From Rhopalosiphum padi (lineage: Eukaryota > Arthropoda > Insecta > Hemiptera > Aphididae), in contig NC_083598.1 of assembly GCF_020882245.1 (NCBI RefSeq), forward strand, positions 43,747,858 through 43,811,857: a DNA stretch of 64,000 nt, written 5' to 3'. A program made the translations under genes and the position numbers. The notes beneath the pieces were generated by a model. That model did no database searches. It worked only from the letters and a program-made list of their open reading frames with translations, and was not told where the DNA came from. Shown here piece by piece: positions 14,076 to 27,807 of this stretch. The stretch's first letter is position 1; every line of letters begins with the position of its first letter.

Positions 14076-14100
14076 ATGAATGACCCAGTAACTTTGAAAA
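14076..14100 (+). CDS. Candidate micro first exon, unidentified gene
   Basis: What is seen: the ATG at 14076 in an A-rich context (AAAAATGA) opens M-N-D-P-V-T-L-K plus one base, then AAAA|GTAAGTAA, a near-consensus donor giving a phase 1 intron. With the TCATTC start at 14032, the exon would be 69 bases with a 44-base leader. The predicted peptide is not a signal peptide and cannot be assigned. I could not join a second exon: the nearest acceptor-like sites (about 14254) stop the frame within a few codons. Alternatives are a chance alignment of AT-rich promoter words, or a non-coding RNA first exon. Confidence 0.3.
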
Positions 14101-14106
14101 GTAAGT

Positions 14107-16186
14107 AAACTTATTATTGTACGGTTCACCTATTCGGTTTATGAACAAAGCATCATAGGATAAGAATATATATTGTACACATACGCCGATATTTGATACT
14201 CAAACAACAAAAGAAGAAAAATACTATTCGTTTTAGAATTTTTAACTTCCTTAGAGGAATCACCCTTTTATATATTTTGATGGTATTTTAGAATAGAACG
14301 AATGGATATATATATAGTATCTTTTATTTTTATTTTATTTTTTTTTTAAATGCATAATATATTATAAACGAATATTATTATTTTTATACAGTTATTAATT
14401 TACCATTTATTGAATATTTCAAAGATCAAAGAAAATGTATTATAATCTTTCTTTTTTAAATATTTATTTAAACGAAATTAAAAAATTCTTTGAATAAATT
14501 GCATATATAATTGATGAAGTATTCAAAGTTACATCTTGCGATAAATTATCTTGAACATACAATTTATTTTTAGTAAAATTGCATTTAAAATAGATCATAA
14601 CATTTTTAATGACATTATATTTTAAGTTGTTATTATTATTTATATTGGTATATACAATATATAATAAATATACAATATGTAATAAATAATAATGAATAAA
14701 ATCAATTTATTTCAAATTGTAAATGTGATTATAAATATTGTACTTCTATGTAAATATTCTAATTTTTAGGAATTTATAAATATATAACTACTTAGTTAGA
14801 ATAAAAAACTTTTGTTTAATTGAAAGTATGTTAATACGAAATTTATAAATATAATCGTAATTTTTAAATATCTCAACTATAGTTTGTCCAATATTTAACA
14901 TATAATATTATGCTGTTAAACTTTTTAAAATTAAGAATTTTTTTAATTAATTGTATTTATTTTTGAAAATAATGATTTCTACCAAAATACAGTTGTATAA
15001 AGACTAAATAACGACTTTTAATTTTTTTTGTTTTAAAATCAAAATCAGTTAAAATATAACGAATATCTTTACTAAATTATTATATTTTCAATTTTTAAAT
15101 AATATTTATTGTATAACTCTTGTTATTTTTCTAATAAACAAGTACAATATATAAACGGATTAATGTTTAGACACTGCAGTTAACTTCATAATTACATACG
15201 TAAAAACATACTTTTATAGTTTTTCCCTTTTTCTTAATTATCTTTAAAAAATTCTAAATTTAGCCAGCTTTAATCAACATACTTATGTTTTTATGTTATA
15301 ATCAACAGTTGGGTTCACACGAACCTCTAAAACCTAAACGAACACAACGATAATAGTATACATATTATTTGTAATATCTATTATTACATCAATTTTTGAT
15401 CATTATTTTATCAATTTATCATTTTTTTAAAAAGTTCTTGCTTTTTTGAGAAATATGATGTGCTTAAGTATATTATAAAATACTATTGGCCTCGACGCTA
15501 TAAATAATTCACGTCATATTAACAATATTCTATGTATTATTATTACCTTAATATATATTAATTAATGAAAATTTGTTTCCATATTTTTTCTATGCTATGT
15601 TACTAACAATTTTACTATGCTTATGTCTAACGAAAAAATTAAAATTTTTTTATTTTAAAAATATAATTGATATTCTATTGTAGTACATAAGAAATATAAG
15701 AAAATAAACTTATGGATTAGATCCTACTTATTTTCTTTTTAAAATTATTAAGTATGTAAATTATTCTTTGTTCAATATCTATACTTATGAATATTATTTC
15801 AACAATTAATGAATCATGCACTTAGCCATTTGGTAAATAATTTATTTTTATAATAAAATGAAATATTTAACTTTCGTGTTAGATTAGGCAGTAAACACGT
15901 ATTTTATTTTTATTTTTTAACATAATATTAAGCCGATAATTATTGCAAATTTGTCTTAAAAAACTTCAAAATGAAATCAATTATTGTTGTTACAACCTAC
16001 CATGCTGTGACTATGACGATTAACCCCTTTGAAAAATTTGCTTAATTATCTGATATCGTACTTTATCAATCTAGTCTTGGATCGAAACCACGGCGCGTTT
16101 AGTGCAACATGGTTTAAATCCACATCCCCCCAACGGTATACCAGTGTGCATTCCATATTATATTATTATATATTATTATGTTTTCG
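14107..16186. other. AT-rich non-coding stretch
   Basis: Low-complexity AT-rich DNA without a supported gene. If the minus-strand exon at 16193-16268 is real, this is the start of its first intron. Confidence 0.65.
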
Positions 16187-16192
16187 ACTTAC

Positions 16193-16268
16193 CTGCACAG
16201 ATGACGGTCAGTATTTGAAACAACCAGATGACCACGTACCGGTCCGGTCTTTGACAAAACAACAGCAT
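16193..16268 (-). CDS. Candidate signal-peptide first exon of a secreted or membrane protein gene
   Basis: What is seen: on the minus strand an ATG at 16268 follows GCC and is preceded by an in-frame TGA at 16316-16314 with no ATG between, so this start is well defined. It opens 25 codons. Residues 1-10 are polar and basic (ends R-P-D-R). Residues 11-25 are strongly hydrophobic (Y-V-V-I-W-L-F-Q-I-L-T-V-I-C-A), the layout of a signal peptide. The last base G joins GTAAGT (16192-16187), a perfect donor, giving phase 1. Known family pattern: phase 1 introns right after the signal peptide are typical of extracellular multidomain genes, for example immunoglobulin-superfamily proteins. The gene itself is unidentified. 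The next exon should lie to the left, but no convincing one was found in 1-16186, so a very long first intron is inferred. Confidence 0.5.
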
Positions 16269-16880
16269 GGCGAATATTGTGCGTTTCGTGACTTCCCTAG
16301 CAACACGAACCCGTCATGATGATGATGATGATAGTTATAACAATAATGATATTATCGATACTCTAGAAGTCTAGAACACCCCCACCCCCCGTGAACTAGT
16401 GTTTCTGGTTGCCGGCGTGCCCCTGTTCGGTTGCGACAGTAGTCCGGACTTCCGGCGATGGTACCGAAGGCGCCACAATAATGCGGTGATACGAGGGCCA
16501 CGCACGTGGGACCGACGAGATTTCACCTATCCGACAACGCGTGTGGACGTACACGGTGCGGACGTTCGGTCTGCGGCGAGTGCACTGACGGCGCGCGGCG
16601 GCGGCAGCGGCGGGCGGCGAGCTGCTTCTGTCGGTGCCTTCCTACTCGGTGGGCGGCACCGTACGCATGTGCTTTCCGGATAATAATATGTACGCGTCTC
16701 GCACGGTTTTCTCGTTTTTTTTTTTTCATTGTTATTACCATCATAGGTACTTATCGACTTCGTGGGTTACCACTCGCATGTTATACCGTGTTAAGGTCGA
16801 ACACAGTTTTACCATCGCTCCGGTGACCCCTAAAAAAAATAACACCAGCCAGACGCGACAGCCGCCTGCAGATCGGACAA
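16269..16880 (-). promoter_or_regulatory. CpG-rich promoter and 5' leader of the 16.2 kb exon
   Basis: A sharply GC- and CpG-rich block lies directly upstream of the candidate exon on the minus strand. TCAGTG (minus strand, A at 16586) is one mismatch from the insect initiator and would give a leader of about 318 bases. A CACGTG E-box lies at 16503-16508. Overlapping open frames on both strands here (for example plus 16399-16683 and 16506-16826, minus 16523-16744) are best explained by GC content. The promoter role is inferred. Confidence 0.4.
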
Positions 16881-19800
16881 TGATTTCCGAGTAAACTGTA
16901 TACAGTTACGAATATTTAAAATCTTCAATCAAATAATTATTATTATTATTATTACACACCGACCCGTTTAGGCTTAAATAATATATTCGTTTTACACTCG
17001 GGCACGACTAGGATATATTAATATGGCTTTTTCGTTTATATATGTAAATAAATTATACATGTACTCGTATACGAAGTATACGAATCAAAGTTATGGTGCA
17101 TCCACTATTATTGACATTTACTGATTTTCCAGTTTCTAATGGCATTTTAATAACTCATCACTAAGTCTAAACATGTAATAAGTAGGTCTGCACGAATCGA
17201 TTTTTTGTCGAGGATCTATTATAGAACACCCATAGTTTTCCCAGTAGATACTATTAAAAATACTATATTTGTACATGGTTTGCTTTTGTATTCATCACTT
17301 ATAATAAATACCTGTTTATTTAAACGATTTATATAAAAAAAGAAGCGTCAATTTATTATTTTATTAAGATGACTCCACACGCCATTTTTTGTAAGGGTTT
17401 AGCATACTAGCTAAGTATCATGATAAAAATTTAAATTTTTAATCTTAAATATATTTTAATACTAATTCAAAGTCAGTTCTAGTGGTCTTCTCGATATTAC
17501 AGTATAGTTATTGGTTGTATTATAGTTACGAGATCGTACAAAAAAATGGCATCACCTGGAAAATATCAAAGAAATCAGATATTTGCTTCAAAAATATAAA
17601 TTATTTACGCGACCTTTTAATACGTCTAGTAATTATTTAGTAAACGAAATACCATTAAATATTATGCATACAAATATAAAATACATATTGCATTTACATA
17701 CAATTATTAGTTTAGAATATTATTCGTTTAACTTTTGTTTTTCTACAATGGTTATTATTTTTTTTTTTTTTTTGCTTAAACATATTAATTTAACTTAACC
17801 TAAGGTAATACTTAATATACGCGTAAATTATTATTTCAAGAATATTTGTGAAGTTACTTTGACTCAAACATAATATTGTGTATATTGAGATGCATTTCTG
17901 GATATATTTTACTATTGTACCATCATATACTATAATTATTATAGTCGATAGAGTGACTATGCTTCGTTTGACTAAAAAAAAATATATCCTTAAACTAATA
18001 CCGAAGGATGTCGCACGTCCTCGGGGCTTGTATGGCTTGTTTTTCGCACCAAGCGTGTTGAAATTTATTATTCCGTGATGCTCCCGTAAATGTCTTAAGA
18101 TAACAACGAGACGCTATAATCACAGAATAATCTATGCTATATATTCTGAGTTGAAATTATTACCATACGGTGTGGTGCATTGTTAACGTTCACCAATCTA
18201 TTCAATGCCCGTAGGTACCCAGTCCATCTATGTGCATAATATTATAATAATTACTTTAGAAAAATCAATTATTCGTTTTAACGAGATATTTTATTCATCA
18301 CACAATATTGCTTATGGAGTACCGTGGTAGTAAAGTCAATAAGAACGTTCTTGTTATCATGAGAATGTAGATAATATAAAAGATTTACTATACAATATAT
18401 CAGCAGTGTCATGATTTACATAGAAAAATGAAAAATCTAATATATTCTTACAAGTTATAGTTTATTTTAGGCGTAAACGCAATAATAATGAATTATTCAA
18501 ATAATAGTTGACTAGTAAGATGACATTTTTTAACTAATGAAATTCGTTTTCATTCATGTCAGTTCAGCGATTTAAGTAACACGTATTATATTAACATATA
18601 TTTTATACAACAAGACCGTTGTGTTTGTATAATTAATGAGATAATAATATACGTGTATTATGTATTTATATATTTATATATGATTTAAGGGATATGAGTA
18701 TATCAATTAAATTGTTACATTAAACAATCATTAAAATTATTACTTAATAAACTGTACTGTATCAATCAATTCATAATTTAATGACAATCCCATTATATTT
18801 ATGACAAATGCGTTATTTCTATAGACTTGTAAAAAGAATATTATTGTAAATAGTATTAATATTACTTTTAAAGTATTAGGTATTTTTGAATCTGTGTCTA
18901 ATTAAATAATGCACATACAAAATTAGTAAAAATACGTAAAATCCTTTATATCTGGAATTTGTTTATTTATTCTAACTTGAAATATTAAATTTATTTTTGA
19001 ATCCTATGAAAATAGAAAAAAATATAGGTATATATTTTATATTATATTATTATGCATTTTTTTAAATAATTAACTTAACATAAATCAAATTTATTTTGAT
19101 AATAGTTCAAAAATAAATTTACACATTCGCGATTACATATGTTACATAAATAATATGTCAATATGCATATATTACGAAATTAGCAAACTTTGCTTATTTG
19201 AGCAGACTATTAAAGGATAACTTAAAAGAACATGCAACTGTTAATAAATTTGTTTTGAAAGTATTAAATAATAAATGTTATGCAAAGTTTAAAATATTTG
19301 TATTTGTTTTCAATTATATTTCGATCAAACTGTTTGTACAGTTTTATTGGAACTACTAAATGTCTATAAAATATAATATACTACATAAAGGTGTTAAACT
19401 AAATAAAATATGTTTTAATTTACTTATTTTAAAATCAAAATTATACGATATACCTTAAATCAGTTTTGTTGTATAAACTCTTGTTTAAAAAACCTTTTTT
19501 AAAAACACTAGATTGTAATGGCAACTGAATAACAAGGAGAACACAAGTCTATTTTCATTTAGATTTCTATAGCGTTGTTTAATAATATGTCACCGAAAGA
19601 ACTGATTCTCGAGTTTGTGCGATTAAATATTATCTCCAGCGAAGCGTGTTCAATCTTTGTCTTCGGCATGTTTGCAGAACTCGGGTGTCGTTCATCAGTG
19701 CCATATAGTGTGCTCCTTAGATCACATACACCCACACGTACATTCGCATACACGAACACACACACACATTTTTTTATTTGATGTCTATAATTTTTTTTTT

Positions 19801-22800
19801 TTTTTTTGGTTTTTCACAAAAGAAGATTAAAATCTGCAATAAAACGGAAATAAATGTAGCGAATGAAAAAGAGAAAAAATGTATAGTGTATAATGTATAT
19901 TGCGTTTTAAATCTTAGCTTAACTATTTTATAACAATTTTTTTATTATCAAATCCAAGTATATTGTTTTTATTTATAATATATTGGTGATGAAAATGTAA
20001 TTAATTCGATTAAAATTCGTATGCATGCAAACGCAAATTATACTTTTATCTAAATAAAATGATAAGTTTTTATTTTATTTTATATTTTTAAAACTTGATT
20101 TTTGCTGCTTTACGTTTTTGTGTATGATTTCTTGTTGATCTTTTATCGTTTCTAACATTTTGTTTAGTAAAATAATGCTTGGAATCGTGTTTTTGAATTT
20201 CATATTTTATCACTGAATTAAATATGTATGTAATAGTACCTACTACTTTCATTGAAAGTATTAAAGTACTAAATTATATTTTTTAATTAACAATAAATTA
20301 AGATGCAATGTAATGTGTTTGCCATTATTATTTATGTATAGTACACTGTATTGTTATTTAGTGCGATGGAATGTTTTTGAGATTAATAGTGGACATTTTG
20401 CTTACGTCGCTAAATATGAGTTCCAAGTTGTTTATTAAATAATATTTAATGTCATATTTTAATAGATCAAAGTCATTTATGACAAGAATGTAGAACGCTA
20501 TTAAATAATATGGTACATTTATCTATCTATTTACAATATGCTATTTATATTATATAAAGATTTATAATTAGGTATTAGGATTGCGTGAATAAAAAATTTG
20601 TTTGATCATATTTAAAATCTTTTATTTATCGTATGTAAGTCAAGCACGCTCGAAAACTTCAATCTCTTTTACTTATACTTATTTTAAAACATAAATAGTT
20701 ACTTTTTTAAAGAAGAAGAAGAAAAAGAAGAACGCCACTTTCTTATTCCTGTGGTCTCCGAACCTTTCAATTATTTTACCCTTCCTTGTTTTATTCTTTA
20801 AGAAAATAATATTGACGATGGTAATTTTATTCATTGCTATTTTGCTGTTCTGTTTACCGATAAAACAGTAATATCCAGTGCTAACGGTGTATCTGTTTCA
20901 TACGGATAAGCTACACACAGTGACAAATTGTACACCCATACTAAAAATAACAAACAAAATATTCGTCGTATAAAATAATAACGATTCACTCCCCTTTCGC
21001 TTTCCGTACCGATATTATATCTTCGTACATTTATAATCTCTGATCGTTATGGCATATAAGCATTCAGTACAAGGATAAAAAATGCACATCTTTACAGAGA
21101 CAATTTGAAAACTGCAATTACGCCACGCTCGACATCAGATTTATTTTGAAATACTCTATTTTCTGTAGAGTATATTCCTTATATGAGTTATAATAACAGT
21201 TATTACTATCATGGTATTAAGACATATGTATAGTGATAAAACTTAGTATTTTATGTACAAGAATTTGTATAACTATTGTGATCGTCCTGTATTCTGAATT
21301 AGTTAAATGTTTCCCCACGACGTCAATACAATTATTAAATAAATATAAAATAAATACTTTGTACGAGAATGATGCATTTTGTATTTTATTTTAATATATA
21401 AGTTGATGAATTTCTGTAATAACAACACAATGATCAACATGTGTTTTTCATTTATTTACAATGAATAAAAATGTTTACAGCATTCTGTATTTTTTGAATT
21501 CACCATTTATAATTACATACCTGGTATGTACTTGTTTTCAGAGTTAATTATAAAGTTTTACTTAAAATATATTTTTCATATTATTTACTATAAAAAATAT
21601 ATATATATAAATGTTATAATAATTTCTGATTTTTTTCCTCTTCCTTGGAGATAAAATAAATAACAAGTCTATTTTATAAAGGTTATTTATGAAGTATAAT
21701 TATTAAAAAAAAAACAATTTTTTCCCAGAAGTTTCAAACCCGTAGAATAGTTTCTTTAGACATATTTTATCAATCTCTAAATATTGTCTTAACAAACTTT
21801 AAGATAGGTTTTATTAAACACAGTACACTTGTTACAGAAAATCAATCATCAAATAATCTAATAGCCACTATAAACATTCTAACGCATATCATTCAAATAT
21901 AAAATAAATAATATTTTCAAATATTAATATATCACACTGTTTATGGAGCTGAAACACTTAAAAATTAATTATTTCGATTCCCTTTGTTTGGGTAAATCTT
22001 ACATTTAAATTTCCACCTATAGGTACTTACTATTTATGTGAATAATTTTCCAATACACTTCAAATAAATTATTATGAAAACAGCTTCGTTAAAACTTGAC
22101 TTTAAAAAAGGATTTATAGGGCGATTATTCTAAACAAATTATTTTTTTTCAGATATTTATCTATTTTTGGCCCTGATAATAATATAAGGTACCTAATGAT
22201 TTTCTTTTCACTATATAATAAAGATATAAATACTATTTTTTCATTGCTATTATATTATTGTCTTTCTTTTTTAATTTAAAATATACTAATAAAAAAATAA
22301 TATAATAAAAAAAATGTATATTCAATAGTAATATTGATAAAATCTATTTCGGTAAATAAATTAACAAAATATTTTCTACGTATTTACGTGTACGAGTTTA
22401 GCACCAGTTTTCTTATATAGAGTAAAGAAAACATCAACATTAAACAATTACATCAAGGGTGTGACAATGTTATACGATTTAATGGGTTTATTGCAGTCTG
22501 AAAAAGCGACATGATATTATCCAAACTCTACTTTCGGTTTCTAACTTAATGATTCTATTGTACTGCCCATTTCAACAACCATTGTTTCTCGCCTCTTTCA
22601 GCTTACTTATAAATAATATTATTTAAAATGTCTTTATTTCTAAGTTATAAAAGGATTTTATAAGTATTTATTAAATATGTGTGATGTATTTAACTACAAT
22701 TTTATTTAAATAGAAAAAAAGTAACACTTAAACGATACAAATACCATTTTTTCCTACTTAACACTGAATACTAAAAACAAATATAACTAATACCACGTGA

Positions 22801-24223
22801 ATGATTGAAACATTTACAATAAAATAATATAAATTTTTAACATACAACCTATATAATTTCTATTTTTTTCAGCATCACAAAGCTCCATTAGACTGTCAAA
22901 GATTATAAAAATAATAATGTAACACGTGATTTTATATTCGGAATTATTATGGTTATTTTAAGGTAGTGTAATAATATTATAGTATTTCATTCCACGTTAT
23001 AACTTATAGCTATATAATGATAAGAAAAATAAAAAGAGTACATTTCCATGAAGTACCAACACTTTACACTTTATACCTGCAAGTATTATCCACTCAATAT
23101 TGCAAATATTACGAAATAATTGACAATAACATTTTTCTAATACGGTTTTAAAATTATAATATAAACGTAGTTTTCTACGACAAACATTCGCCGTTATTTT
23201 AATGACTAGGTAGATATTTTAAAATTGATATAGAAATAATTCTGACGTAGCGAAAATCCCAATACATCACGCCATTCACAGAATATAACAATATTCTATT
23301 ATATCATTTGATTGGCGCATTGTATTGTCAATTTTAGTTCGCCAGTTCAGATGGATTTTGAAAGGTATTCATCCTCACTTTTATAGATAAACGAACTATT
23401 ATACGGTATTAATAAGATGTGGCTTATCTTAAAAAAATACAGAACGACGAGAAACGCGACGATTTCAAATTAAGTGACAATAAAACGACTGACTTAGTTC
23501 AATCACAGATTTTAGTTTTCGTGTTTACGAATCGAGTTATCACGACAGTATATTATAACCGACATAGTAACATACAGTAAAGTAACTAATTTGGTTATGA
23601 TACCATAAGAAACGCAATATCATGTTGATTGAATATTGAACTGAAATATAACTAAATTACTTAATAATGTATAGTGGTAATCCAGCTCCCATGTTTGTCA
23701 GTTTCATATATATATATATTAAGCTATATACAAACAACAAAATAATATATTTTATTCGTTATAAATTATTATTATTATTGTGGTTTTAATGTTCATATTA
23801 ATTAGAGAAGGGGTGGTAAATATGCCACCTAACAAAACAAATACAATACCAGAACGGTCATGACCAACTTGTTTACAAAGTTTTAATTTTCTAAAATTGG
23901 CTATTCTTAGTTAATTTCCGCTTTCTTTGGATGTATATTCAATAACATAATATATTGCATTCTTGATTCTTATTATTTCACTGGGTTTAGCGTTTTTTAA
24001 TGGTTATGGTGGTTGGCCAACACAAACAAACGGAATACATTTATGTGTATAAGCTCTACTTTGTCTCTATTTAATAGTTTTAAACAGAACAAAGTTAGTT
24101 TTGAAATGCATAAATTGTATAGAGCTGCATACATAATATGCGAAGCTATTCAAACGTTGATTATATACCTACATGTTATGTAACACACAAACACGCACGT
24201 TTATATTTTATATTATATATTTT
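16881..24223. other. AT-rich non-coding stretch
   Basis: No supported gene. It contains ATT repeats (about 16937-16955), poly-T runs (17757-17774 and 19792-19808), and a GC-richer patch near 18000-18120 with no recognisable feature. Two CACGTG E-boxes occur at 22794 and 22923. Acceptor-like TTTTTTTCAG sites near 22154 and 22873 lead into frames that close quickly. Confidence 0.65.
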
Positions 24224-24257
24224 ATGCGCGCGCGCGCGTGTGTGTGCGTGTGTGTTT
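24224..24257. repeat. (GC)n-(GT)n alternating tract
   Basis: GCGCGCGCGCGCG passes into GTGTGTGCGTGTGTGT. This is another Z-DNA-prone alternating tract. Confidence 0.9.
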
Positions 24258-24620
24258 GTAAAGATAGTGAAGGCTGAGGGTAAGTTTTTTTTTTTTTTTT
24301 GAAAATCGTTTTTGATTCGGTCGTTACAATTGCATTTTGAGAGCGCCCCTACTCCAAGCCGGTGTATAAATAAAACGCGCTAGTGTGTTTTATATTCCGC
24401 ATGGGAATAACGTAACATAGTGCGTCCGTATACCCGTATATATACGGAAAGAATCGTTTCTTTTATCGTCGCATAAAAAAGGAGCAGTACGGATTTCTTA
24501 TCAATAATGGGTCAAGTTTTCCGTCGTTAATTTGCATTTTTCAACAACGTTGAACCTATCCTGTGGAGACTGAACGCGCGCTGTATAAAATATAGTTGAT
24601 GAATATCGAAACCATTATCC
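24258..24620 (+). promoter_or_regulatory. GC-richer patch with TATA box
   Basis: TATAAATA lies at 24365-24372 in a CpG-bearing stretch. ATATTC, a partial initiator match, has its A at 24394, about 29 bases downstream. The two following ATGs (24401 and about 24508) open only 4 and 7 codons, so no coding exon is supported. This is a possible promoter of an untranslated exon. Confidence 0.2.
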
Positions 24621-27600
24621 GATAACCACGTAATAGGTGACTTGTTCAAAGCACAAATGAACTATTCTTATATATATTATATATATTTTTTTAACCATTT
24701 TATTTGTAAAAATACATACATTATTTTCAATCACTTGACAAGGCTATATGGATTAAAAATAGTAGTTTTTAGATATGTATAATATTGTATATTATAGCGG
24801 CGTTGATACACTCATATAAGCCAGTAATAGTTATGCCGTTATTGTCAAGTCTCAATAAATCATAATACTATAATATGTTATTTCTTATTTTGAAATATTT
24901 TTAACTTATTGGTAAAAAATAGATAATATATATATATACAAAAATCATAAACTGTCCATAAAATCACAAACTGTACTGGGTTAAGTGGTAAACAATACAA
25001 TTCAATCAAATTATATCTATATTAGACTACTTTTTGGAATAAAAATGTAAAAAATAAATGAATTAGAACTGTTGAAAATTTGTTATTTAAAACGGTAAAC
25101 AATTTATTGAAATATAAATACGTTTTGTACAGCGCCATACTTTTTAGTAATGTCTTGTGAATGTTCTATGCTATTCATTATCTAATGATTAATTGTAAAA
25201 ATGTCATAGTAAAGTTGCATTATTATTGTTCTGTTATTTTATGGCTTTTAGCATATTTTCGTATAACATGCTATAAAATATATTCTTTGCAAGGGAAAAT
25301 ACTATATTATTTTTATTGTCTATTTTATTGGTAACATGCATTATTTCAGATTTAATACATTTTAATTAAAATTAATGTTGAAAATTTTACATTTTTGTTT
25401 CAGAACACGTTTTATTTTTATTGAAGCAGTGATATCTATTAATAAAAATTTATACAGTCATACATATTTAAATAAATTTATTTATTCTAATAGGTAAGAA
25501 TGGTTTTCTAAAATGTGTATACCTCATCTGTGACGGATGAGTTAAAGTTTGAATTCAATAATATATATTTTTGCACGAAAAACGATTATCATCAGTATCA
25601 GCAATGTGTCAGGTGTCTTCCTTTCTTTCTAAAAATAGTTTTTAATCTATTTAATTATTTTAAAGTTCAAAATGTCTAATTTTGTCAGTACTGATGCAGG
25701 TATTTACAATATGTAAAATTATACAAAGTTAAAATAAAACTATCGTAATATTTATTGTAAAACACATTTCTTTAGTAATGATATCATAAAAAATATCGCC
25801 AAATATATTTAGTAGTATAGGTTGATATTATAACATTTTTACTCAGAATCGTTTTTCGTATGCACCGATTTATTGTTGAATTCAAATTTAACATACTTAG
25901 AACATTGACTTACTCAATGAAGAGATATACTTGAAACGTAATATACAGCATAACAGTTATCTATTTTAATTTTATTATTATTTTGATGGAATATTTGCAT
26001 AAGTTATTATAATATAATTTCAACAGTTATAATCGATTAACTTTGAGTAACGCAAAACGAACAAGAAAAAACAAAATAAATGTATTAAGGCTCATCATAC
26101 AATTTATAACTTTTAAGTTAACATTGTTAATAATATGGATAACGGATTTCATTTTGATTACGTTATTGAAAGAGAAAAAGAGTAAAGGCGGTTTTTTAAA
26201 TTTGTTCTAATGAATAAGAGACCATGACGATTGATTAACGAATGATGAAAGTCGCATGTGAGAAAGTTGTACAGTACAGACTGTGATTTAGCCTCACGTT
26301 GACAGCATTATTCGGTAGAAGATTATTGCCTGATGTATTGAACAATCACTGTGCAATAAAATACATTATTGTTATTTGCTTATAAGTAATTTAATGCAAA
26401 AATACTATAGCAGTATAATGGCACGATGTTAACAAAGCCGGTCAATCCAGAGCATAAAAGGTATAAATATCTTAAAATTAGTCTTAGTATTTTTAAAATT
26501 ATATTGCGTATATATTATATAAAACAATAATACTTTTGTTTTTCCTACTTTTTTTTTATTTTTCTCAATTGCTGGGGAGTTTTACTTTTGACCTTTCGCC
26601 TATCCCAAATATACTAGATATAAATAATATCTAATTTTATACTAGAAACAACCATTAATACTAAAGATAAAAGTATTTTTCTACATTAAAAATCATTTTC
26701 AGACTAAAAAAAAAACATCACTTTATTGTTAAACCAATTTATACATGGTTCTTCTCGGAATCTTAAATCAGTTAAAATTAACATTACAAATAAAAGAAAC
26801 AATTATATTAATATAAAAAAAAAAAAAACATTGAATTGCGACATTAGACGTATTAATTTTACTTGAATGCAGTTTAGAAAAATAAAAATTGTGTAATAAT
26901 ATAAACTGTGGAAACAATTCAATCAGTATAAAAAATAATAATATAAATAGACACAACCATGAATGCAAATACGAAATAAAATAATCTATATTATGCTTTT
27001 TCGACTGGATCGATATAACCACTATGGATTATTGATTTATTAAAATACAATATTGACGTTTACATTATTTAATTTATCATACATTATAATACCGTACTAG
27101 TGTATAAAGCACGTGGATGTAATAAAAAAATAAGTTTCATAATCCTGAGCAGAACCAACATTTTAAAATAAAGTCATGTGTTTATAAGATGGCGTGACGA
27201 AAATTATTTTTGCCCTAAGAATGTTAATCGTATCATTTGGTTTCATTTCAAGCGGAAAATTGTGTTTCCATAGTGTAGCGCACACACGGTTATCGTGCTT
27301 ATAAGAATGTAGACATTTCTTAAATACTTGAGGTTTAATTCAACTTAATTGGCAGATAGTTCTCTATCTAGTACATACATCCTAAAATTCTTGAATCACG
27401 TTTTTGTATGACTGCGTTTTCCATTTCATTTCTATTAAAAACGAACACATTTAGGCACATCAAAACTTTTGCGCAAACTGCTAGCCCGAATATTTTAGAA
27501 ATTTAGAAAAACCGCGGAAGTCACTGTGCTACATAAGATATGTCGAATGTTTGTTGTTATTGAACAAGTCACTGTGATGAATGTGTTAAATTTGAATTAA

Positions 27601-27793
27601 ATGATTAATCATTGCATATGTACGGAAAATGACTATGAGTGGAAACGGTCTGTCGGTGTATATTAATTATCAAAGGATATTTCATGAAGTATATATTTTT
27701 ATATATTGCTAATAATAAAATATTTTTCTGTTAGTAAAAACGGTAGATTGAACTATTTTTTTTCCAATAAAAATTACATGCATTATATACTAT
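24621..27793. other. AT-rich non-coding stretch
   Basis: AT-rich filler. I see no gene or repeat boundary that I can support. The minus-strand frame 26768-27022 is AT-driven, with runs of F, I and K-type codons. Confidence 0.7.
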
Positions 27794-27807
27794 AATATAT
27801 AATATTT

